NCBI RefSeq assembly: GCF_963678635.1 | Contig: NC_087069.1 | Location: 44,621,448-44,685,447 of the forward strand | Reading direction: 5' to 3' | DNA length: 64,000 nucleotides | From: Symsagittifera roscoffensis | Lineage: Eukaryota; Xenacoelomorpha; Acoela; Convolutidae | Part shown: one piece after another, positions 56,775-64,000 of the stretch | Layout of the letters: each line of letters begins with the position of its first letter | How positions within the stretch are numbered: position 1 is the stretch's first letter | The notes under the pieces: generated by a model | Told to the model about the DNA's origin: nothing | Databases searched by the model: none | Seen by the model: only the letters and a program-made list of their open reading frames with translations | Translations under genes and position numbers: made by a program

Positions 56775-57600
56775 CCCATCCGGGGTTTACTGAGTTTTTG
56801 ATTTTTGTCTTCTTCCGTAATTGGAGGATGGATGACGATCGTTGGTATTTGTCTATCATCATTTTCTTATTTTGTTCTTGGAGAAGAATGCTCCAGGAAG
56901 CTAGAGTCATCGATATTAAGTTGTTAGTTGTTTGGTCGACGATGACTGCGACCGCCAGTGAAATCAATCTGATTTCAAGATGCTTTGCTATGATTGCTTA
57001 TTCTGCTTTGGTGGAGAACTGATTGAGTATCACTCTCGTCTGGGAATGGCGTGAAGATTGTGTTTGGAGGTGATGCCTTGTAACTCGGATCTGTACGTAT
57101 ACTTGAACATCGAGGTGGTCATTGGTCTGATTCAATGAAGTCCTTTTCTGCGAAGTCAAGTCGTACTCTTAATCCTTTTTGAGTCGTGATTGAAAGCGGC
57201 ATGTCGATTGTGTTAAGCCATTCTGTAGTTCGAGTGTGATTTAAATTTTGTTAAATCAGTTTTTTAGTTATGATTTTGGTTAATTATTTTCGCAAAAGCG
57301 TTTTGGTTTTGTTCAGTTTTTTTTAAGAGTTACTCACCCTTGAGTACCTCTTGTCAAAAATATAGTGTGGTCTTAAAGCGTGGATGTAGCACGGTGGGTT
57401 AGGCCGGCTATAGAGCATGCTCAGGACGTCCTCTCTGGTGGGTTAGGCCAGGAGTGGGAGTATGATTTCATGCTGGTTTTTTGAGGGCTCCTTTTTTGTG
57501 CTAACGTTCTATGTTGTATTATTTCTGGTTTTTCTTTTGTTACTGGTCTGTTACTTTGTTACTTTTGATGAAATTTATCCCAAAAAAATTTCATCTGCCT
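56775..57600 (-). other. 3' noncoding region of the second copy
   Basis: Matches 44230-45052 in reverse complement, beginning with the priming tract (CCCATCCGGGGTTT). No gene; the + strand ORF 56798-57022 is a shadow. Confidence 0.6.
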
Positions 57601-58844
57601 GTATGTCGGATAGTGCTTCTGAAATATTGTGATCATGCTTTTTATCAAAAATGTTAAGTGTGAATATATAGGAGGTTTTGATGAAAAACTTTTCTGTTAG
57701 TTGTGGGTTTGCAAAACGGTCTTCGTCTAAAAATTGATCTTGGTTAGGTCGAATGATGTTACGATCGTAATATTCAATTGAGTAATCGTTGGCTTGGGGT
57801 GCGGTGAATTTTAGTAATTTCTTATATCCTACCCGTAAATTGTCGGAGTGTTAGTGACGTGATTAGTCTATAAAGTTCGTTTTTGTTTCTTTCGATGTCT
57901 AATGTGGTGTTATGGAGTGGTAGAGAAAGAGGGTTAGTAAAGTTATAATAGGCGGTCCAATGAAGGGTGGGTAATAAAACATTCTCAACTACAAAATTAT
58001 GTGGTTCAGGGTTAGGGTCGGATTGATTTAATGTATATTGGGGAAATAAAGGAAGGGTTACTTGAAGATAATTTGCAGTTTTGGTGTGGTCTGGATGGTT
58101 AACGTATTCTCTGGCGGTTCCGGGTTCGGATGGGAACGGATGATTGGGGAATTTACGTTTAAAAGTTCTATAATCTCGGTTAGTACTAGTGGATGTTTCT
58201 GTTGATGTGGATGATTGAGCTAATGATGGAGTATAATCTGAAATTGGTGTAGGTGTTGGTGGATTTGATGATAATATTGTTAATGATAGTTGGTGAATAG
58301 TGAGAGTGTGGGGGTACGGTAACTGTTGTTGGAGTGTTATAAGATTATCTAATTCTTCAGAAATTGTAATACTATCTGGGAAATTGTTGGTTGATCGTTC
58401 AGAAATAAATGGGGAGTAGGTTTGAGGTTACTTGGGAAACATGAGAAGGAGTGGAGGGAAATGTACAGTGGTGCTGAGATAAGGGGGTTTTGAGAAGGTT
58501 GAAGAGTTGGTCTGGGTATAGGTAGAAGGAGATGGTTCGGAATCTGCGAATTCATCGGGAGTTTCTATATCGGAGTTATTAAATTGTAATATTGTCTGAA
58601 AAACTGTGATGTTTGAGTTGGTGTCAGAATTCATGATCGTTGATGTGTTAATTTGAAGTGAATCAGGTGGCGGAAAAGCAAAAAGTGGGATAATGGGCAT
58701 TGATTTTGGAGATTGGCAGGGTGGGAGTTTGATCGATGGAGTGATCCAATTTGTCAGCGCATCGTGGGCTGAAAAAATGATTATTTTGAGGTCGAAAGGT
58801 AGTGGTATCGGGCTGTTCAATAGTTTATTCATATGTATCGTCAT
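57600..58844 (-). pseudogene. ORF4 of the second copy, broken and truncated
   Basis: From ATG 58842-58844 the frame gives MTIHMNKLLNSPIPLPFDLK then PIIPLFAFPPPDSLQ and IETPDEFADSEPSPS, matching ORF4 of copy one. It breaks near 58430. Further ORF4 sequence continues in several frames down to about 57600, where the equivalent of the ALTDMQAY region is reached; the last third of the gene and the intron-like segment are missing. Not functional. Confidence 0.75.
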
Positions 58845-60153
58845 TTTGGGGGTGTTGTATTACTATATGTTGAATGGGGCTTTGTATGTTAGTTGGTTTT
58901 AACCTTGGAGAGTTTGTGATTGCTAAGTTTCTAAAACTTCGTGAAACTAATGATAATGGATGGCTATGATGTAAGGTTGGTAAATGTGGTGCTGTGGGTA
59001 ATGTATTTGTATTATTGTGTGATTCATCGTATGTGTTCGGTTTTGTTGATAGTTTTGCATAGTAATCTTTGACTTGGGCATCTAAGAGTTTTTTGTTTAT
59101 TTATGATGAAAATATTCCAAAAAATCCTGCAAATAATATGCGTGCTACGCTTGCTTGTCGGTTTACTTGTTTATGTATTGCACATGTGTTACAGATTCCT
59201 TTAAAAATGAGAAAAGAAATCCAATTAAATTAAACATAGCGTATGAGATAGTCAATCTTTCTAAGATGTAATATGGCCATCGTAGAAAGGCAAGAATTTC
59301 GTTTTTCAAGGTTACGAAACTAAAAATATTTATGGTGAGATATCTTGTGGTCTATTTTTTTTCGCCCTTTAAATATATGTAGTCCTTAATATCTTTAACA
59401 CATCCACTGCAGTCTTGTGTATCGATGTCTGAAAATCCTGCGGTTTCTGCAAGTTTTTTTAAATTTTGATCTATCGATTGTCGTTGTATAGAGTCTATTT
59501 GTGTTAGTAGTTCTTGAAATTGTGGTGTACGAATGTGATGTTGTATATCTGCTTTAGAATATATTCCTATCGATTGTAGATCGATATTGGGATTGCGGGC
59601 AATCGCTCGAATACTTTCGGGTGAAACTTTTTTAATGGTTGGTTTAATGTAGGGCATGGTGTAAGTAGATTGCACTTTTCTTCGTCGAAGTTTAATTGTA
59701 CGACGTTGTGGATGTTTTTTGATCCATATGAGACTGCGGTATCTCAAAAATATGTTCGTCTTGAAAATGTATCGACAAAGTGTACTTTATTTTTATAGAA
59801 TATCGGAATTCGTTTGTAAAAACGTTTATCTTCAAAAACATATGATGGTGATACTTTTTTGGTGCAAGTATAAAACCATAAGATGTTTCCTTCATAGTCA
59901 AGAAAGGTTGATCTATTTCCGGATATCAAACATCCTGCATAGGGTGTTTTTAGAACAGCTAGTGCGAGTGATTGTAAAATCTGAGTTCTTTCTAATTCTT
60001 ATAGTTGATGTAGTGTTTCTAATTCGGAAAGTGACAATTCGTGAAAAATTCTAAAAAATTGTGTAATCTATTTTCATATCTAAAAGGATTTTATAGTGTA
60101 TTGCGCCAAAATATGTACTATTCATTAGTGATAATTCTTGTAATCGTGTACTT
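58650..60153 (-). repeat. 1.5-kb tandem duplication inside the second copy, unit 1
   Basis: Almost identical to 60154-61656. The unit covers the second half of env, the env-ORF4 gap and the first ~36 codons of ORF4. Junction word: GTGTACTTAATTTGAAG at 60147-60163. Confidence 0.88.
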
Positions 60154-62886
60154 AATTTGAAGTGAATCAGGTGGCGGAAAAGCAAAAAGTGGGATAATGG
60201 GGATTGATTTTGGAGATTGGCAGGGTGGGAGTTTGATCGATGGAGTGATCCAATTTGTCAGCGCATCGTGGGCTGAAAAAATGATTATTTTGAGGTCGAA
60301 AGGTAGTGGTATCGGGCTGTTCAATAGTTTATTCATATGTATCGTCATTTTGGGGGTGTTGTATTACTATATGTTGAATGGGGCTTTGTATGTTAGTTGG
60401 TTTTAACCTTGGAGAGTTTGTGATTGCTAAGTTTCTAAAACTTCGTGAAACTAATGATAATGGATGGCTATGATGTAAGGTTGGTAAATGTGGTGCTGTG
60501 GGTAATGTATTTGTATTATTGTGTGATTCATCGTATGTGTTCGGTTTTGTTGATAGTTTTGTATAGTAATCTTTGACTTGGGCATCTAAGAGTTTTTTGT
60601 TTATTTATGATGAAAATATTCCAAAAAATCCTGCAAATAATATGCGTGCTACGCTTGCTTGTCGGTTTACTTGTTTATGTATTGCACATGTGTTACAGAT
60701 TCCTTTAAAAATGAGAAAAGAAATCCAATTAAATTAAACATAGCGTATGAGATAGTCAATCTTTCTAAGATGTAATATGGCCATCGTAGAAAGGCAAGAA
60801 TTTCGTTTTTCAAGGTTACGAAACTAAAAATATTTATGGTGAGATATCTTGTGGTCTATTTTTTTTCGCCCTTTAAATATATGTAGTCCTTAATATCTTT
60901 AACACATCCGCTGCAGTCTTGTGTATCGATGTCTGAAAATCCTGCGGTTTCTGCAAGTTTTTTTAAATTTTGATCTATCGATTGTCGTTGTATAGAGTCT
61001 ATTTGTGTTAGTAGTTCTTGAAATTGTGGTGTACGAATGTGATGTTGTATATCTGCTTTAGAATATATTCCTATCGATTGTAGATCGATATTGGGATTGC
61101 GGGCAATCGCTCGAATACTTTCGGGTGAAACTTTTTTAATGGTTGGTTTAATGTAGGGCATGGTGTAAGTAGATTGCACTTTTCTTCGTCGAAGTTTAAT
61201 TGTACGACGTTGTGGCTGTTTTTTGATCCATATGAGACTGCGGTATCTCAAAAATATGTTCGTCTTGAAAATGTATCGACAAAGTGTACTTTATTTTTAT
61301 AGAATATCGGAATTCGTTTGTAACAACGTTTATCTTCAAAAACATATGATGGTGATACTTTTTTGGTGCAAGTATAAAACCATAAGATGTTTCCTTCATA
61401 GTCAAGAAAGGTTGATCTATTTCCGGATATCAAACATCCTGCATAGGGTGTTTTTAGAACAGCTAGTGCGAGTGATTGTAAAATCTGAGTTCTTTCTAAT
61501 TCTTATAGTTGATGTAGTGTTTCTAATTCGGAAAGTGACAATTCGTGAAAAATTCTACTAATTGTGTAATCTATTTTCATATCTAAAAGGATTTCATAGT
61601 GTATTGTGCCAAAATATGTACTATTCATTAGTGATAATTCTTGTAATCGTGTACTTTCAGTGTTTTGTGGTTTTATTTTTCCACGAGAATTTCCTGCGTT
61701 TTTAAGAAGAATTACTGGGATGTATGGTTTTTCTTCGTTGATAGGTTGATGTGTTGCTTAGGGATTATATTTTACTTTTCCAGTGATTATATTGAAACCT
61801 TCATCGTATTCGGCAAGCATTTCGGAATATTGTGTTTTGTAGAGTGAACTTTTATATTCACATGCAAATTCTGTTTCGTGATAGATTTGAAAACGTGTTT
61901 ATTTGTTTTCTATTTTATGACTGTTTCTGAATTTAGTATTTGGCTGTCTTCTTTGACTTGGGTTGACATTTTCAAATGGGATGAATTCAATGAAATATTT
62001 TTCAAGAAATTTAATCATTCCAGCGTGGATTTTTGCTACTTGAAATGTTGTACAGATTTCTTCGGGAAACCAAACATTGGTAGCTTGTGTCCTTGTTGTA
62101 GGATATCAATAGCCTTGGTCATTTTTGAAAGGTAGTCTAACTTCTTGATAAATTTTAGTGTTGTCTTTTAAATCTCGTGTGAGTTGTATTTTTTCAATTT
62201 GTATTTTCCAAACGAAAAACATTATTTCTTGATATCCTTTATTTTTTGTATCTGCTTTGCAGTTTGAAGGATTATTTATTCCAATAGTGGTATCCAGTGT
62301 TTTTTTAATGAATATTTTAAATAATTCGTCCGTGTGTGCCATTGTATGGGTATCTTTCGTCTAATTTAATATGTACTTGATATATTTCAAGTTCTGCTTG
62401 ATGTACAGAGTCGGTGAAGACTTGAAAGCTTACTATTTTTCTGTTTGAGTTTTTAGCTTTCGTCAAGTTTAATCTGAGTAGTTCATTTTTACAATCGTCG
62501 GGTTTTAGATGTAAGAGTCTTTCTATTTTGCTTTGGTAGAAAGATTCGTGATCAAGTCGGTTTTTATTTCCACCGGAAACTTGTGAACAATGTAATTTCT
62601 TTTCGGAAAATGTCGCTGTAAATTTATAGCCTGTAAGTCTTGTTGCTCGGGCTTTTGAGTACAATTTTGCTATTATATTTGTGGTTTCTATAGCTTGTGG
62701 TTCTGATTCGCATTGTGTTACTTGGTTTGTAGCATATTTGTGTAGCGTTTTTTGTTCGTTTTCTTCACAATCATAGTGTGTTACTACCAAATCATGAGGT
62801 CCTGTGTAAGGAGATGTATGTTTACTTTGTTCGGAAAATGTTAGAAAAATGATGTGTTGAAATGTTAATATTTTTAGAATATACAT
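58930..62886 (-). pseudogene. env-like gene of the second copy, broken, 3' half duplicated
   Basis: The N-terminal part starts at the ATG (62884-62886) with MYILKILTFQHIIFLTFSEQ and runs intact for 189 codons to 62317, then shifts frame (62342-62106 and onward). From 61656 leftward the later half occurs twice because of the tandem duplication. In each half, pieces such as LWFYTCTKKVSPSYVFEDKR and VSPESIRAIARNPNIDLQSI are in different frames. Hydrophobic C-terminal pieces follow. It cannot encode a full protein. Confidence 0.8.
60154..61656 (-). repeat. 1.5-kb tandem duplication inside the second copy, unit 2
   Basis: Same as unit 1 with scattered single-base differences and one or a few small indels. 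The next bases to the right (TCAGTGTTTTGTGG) continue env normally, so unit 2 is the one in original connection with env, and unit 1 with ORF4. Confidence 0.88.
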
Positions 62887-64000
62887 GTATATGATAATCT
62901 GGAAAACGGGTTATAAAATGTTATATATCCAATTGTGTTTTTTTGTATATCTATCGTATTTATATATTACTTCAGTTGTTATAAATGGTGGGGGTAGCGA
63001 TTGAGCTGTTATATTTGGTGGGCTTAATGAATAAGGGTGTTGTACAATATTATTAAGTCTGATTGTGTTTTCAAACTTTAATTGGAGACTATTTTGTTGA
63101 AGTATTTGAATATTGTGTTCTTGAACATCTTTGTGGACATCTTGTCTATACTGTAACCTATTTAGTGCCCAATTGTGTAGTCGGCTACTTTTATTTGACT
63201 TATAGATGATGTTGATGGAAGTGAAACTGTTTCTGGCAGGGATGATAATGTTGTATCAGAAGAAATATCTATTAGTTCATTAACTGAATTGGGTTCACCT
63301 TGAGTATATGAGTGTGTTGTCCAATATGGTGGTCGTTCGGTGATGTCAGTGGGTTGAAAGGATTTTATCGGATTTGTTCTGATGTTGGAGTTGAACCTAG
63401 ATAGTCTGATGGAATATTTGAAATGCTGTGTTGTGCAGCAAGTGTGGGAGTTTCTGGTAGTGTACTGCTAGAACTTTCTGAGGTAGTTGGTGTTGGTGAT
63501 TGAGGTATGTTAAAATGAACTCTGGGCGTTTGAAAATTCTTTTTCGTCTTGGATGTATAATTTGTCTATTTATTTCGAGTGTATTTTGATTTCGACTAAT
63601 ATGTCTTACTCGATTGAGATCTTGTTGTAAGGTGGGATATAAATTATATGTTGGTTCGCTTAAAGATGCTTGGCGATTAACTGGTTCTAATGGTTACGAT
63701 AATCGTGCGTGTCATTCTTCAAAAGTGTATGGGTTGTCTTGAAAACAAATGCGTGTTGAGGATTGGGGATTTTGAGTAGTTGCAGGTGTTATTGGACTTT
63801 CTTGGGAAGTTGTTGATGGGGATTGTTTTGGTGGTGGTTGATTAGCAATTTTGAAAAGATATTTGAGTGTTTAAATCTTATAGGGAAAATTTATGTTTTT
63901 ATGTTTTTTATAATATTCTTCAATAAAAAGTATCAAAGGAATAGTTGCTAAGGCGAATGTGACGATTGCCTTTTTTATACATTTGCACTTTGTCATGATT
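62874..64000 (-). pseudogene. ORF2 of the second copy, broken, runs off the right edge
   Basis: Reverse-complement sequence corresponds to 37830-39069: the Pro/Ser/Thr-rich part with frame breaks, and, at 63880-64000, the hydrophobic segment ending in LILFIEEYY-type codons. A stop lies between the membrane segment and the Pro-rich part here too, though not at the identical base. The beginning of the gene is outside the window. Confidence 0.65.

Larger units (their letters stand above)
56369..64000 (-). mobile_element. Second copy of the giant retrotransposon, minus strand, partial
   Basis: From the 3' LTR at the left to ORF2 at the window edge, all on the minus strand, in the same order as 37.7-45.5 kb. 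It has diverged considerably from the first copy (many substitutions and indels) and contains a ~1.4-kb deletion and a 1.5-kb tandem duplication. Its gag, pol and 5' LTR would lie beyond the window. Confidence 0.88.

Noticed and set aside
58693-58902. + strand 69-aa ORF occurring twice (also 60197-60406)
   Set aside because: Antisense of the ORF4 start; doubled only because of the tandem duplication.
1-64000. tRNA, rRNA or other structural RNA genes
   Set aside because: No cloverleaf with T-loop and anticodon context or rRNA-like stretch was recognised by eye; a covariance-model scan would be needed to exclude them.

Overview
The window looks like a repeat-dense, AT-rich chromosome segment from a nematode, most likely a rhabditid close to Caenorhabditis. 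The evidence is short introns ending in TTTTCAG-like acceptors, a Maverick/Polinton of invertebrate type, a family-31 galactosyltransferase gene with a signal-anchor exon, a RING/B-box gene, foldback repeats, and two copies of a very large Ty3/gypsy-type LTR retrotransposon. There is no bacterial gene organisation. The species call is an inference.

Region 1 (1-~5.8 kb) is the remnant of a Maverick/Polinton virus-like transposon. Most genes lie on the minus strand: a minor capsid (penton-type) protein running off the left edge, a frameshifted DDE integrase, two small conserved ORFs, a frameshifted FtsK/HerA-like packaging ATPase, a small membrane protein, and four ORFs of uncertain function. 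A + strand ORF (5471-5821) follows. The major capsid, protease and DNA polymerase genes are not in the window.

Region 2 (~5.8-26.6 kb) has no convincing intact gene. It holds a C-tract foldback, a spot resembling the LTR/primer-site junction of the later retrotransposon, a decayed coding pseudogene (~7.8-8.3 kb), a 5.4-6.2 kb tandem duplication (10223-15660 and 15753-21945), a recent perfect-register 1228-bp tandem duplication (21761-24215), and interspersed foldback repeats. Within the large duplication one segment is almost unchanged between copies while the flanks have diverged, and it contains an exon-like stretch.

Region 3 (26597-45462) is a complete LTR retrotransposon of 18.9 kb: 410-bp LTRs with 5 differences between them and a 4-bp AAAA target duplication. 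Its order is leader, gag (zinc knuckle), pol (protease, RT, RNase H, integrase), ORF2 (membrane segment plus Pro/Ser/Thr-rich protein), an env-like glycoprotein gene, a 593-aa ORF of unknown function (ORF4), and a 3' noncoding tract with an intron-like segment. gag, pol and ORF2 are broken many times, but env and ORF4 are open from end to end. The sense strand is A/C-rich and G-poor. This element, with its two open 3' ORFs, is the best candidate for an undescribed system.

Region 4 (45.5-56.4 kb) is the only stretch with host-like genes: a two-exon GT31 glycosyltransferase (48583-50291, minus), and a RING/B-box/coiled-coil gene (52946-54424, plus) with one in-frame stop, bracketed by inverted arrays of a ~20-bp repeat.

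Region 5 (~56.37-64 kb) is a second, minus-strand copy of the giant retrotransposon running off the right edge. It is degraded, has lost the end of ORF4, and carries a 1.5-kb internal tandem duplication spanning the env/ORF4 junction.
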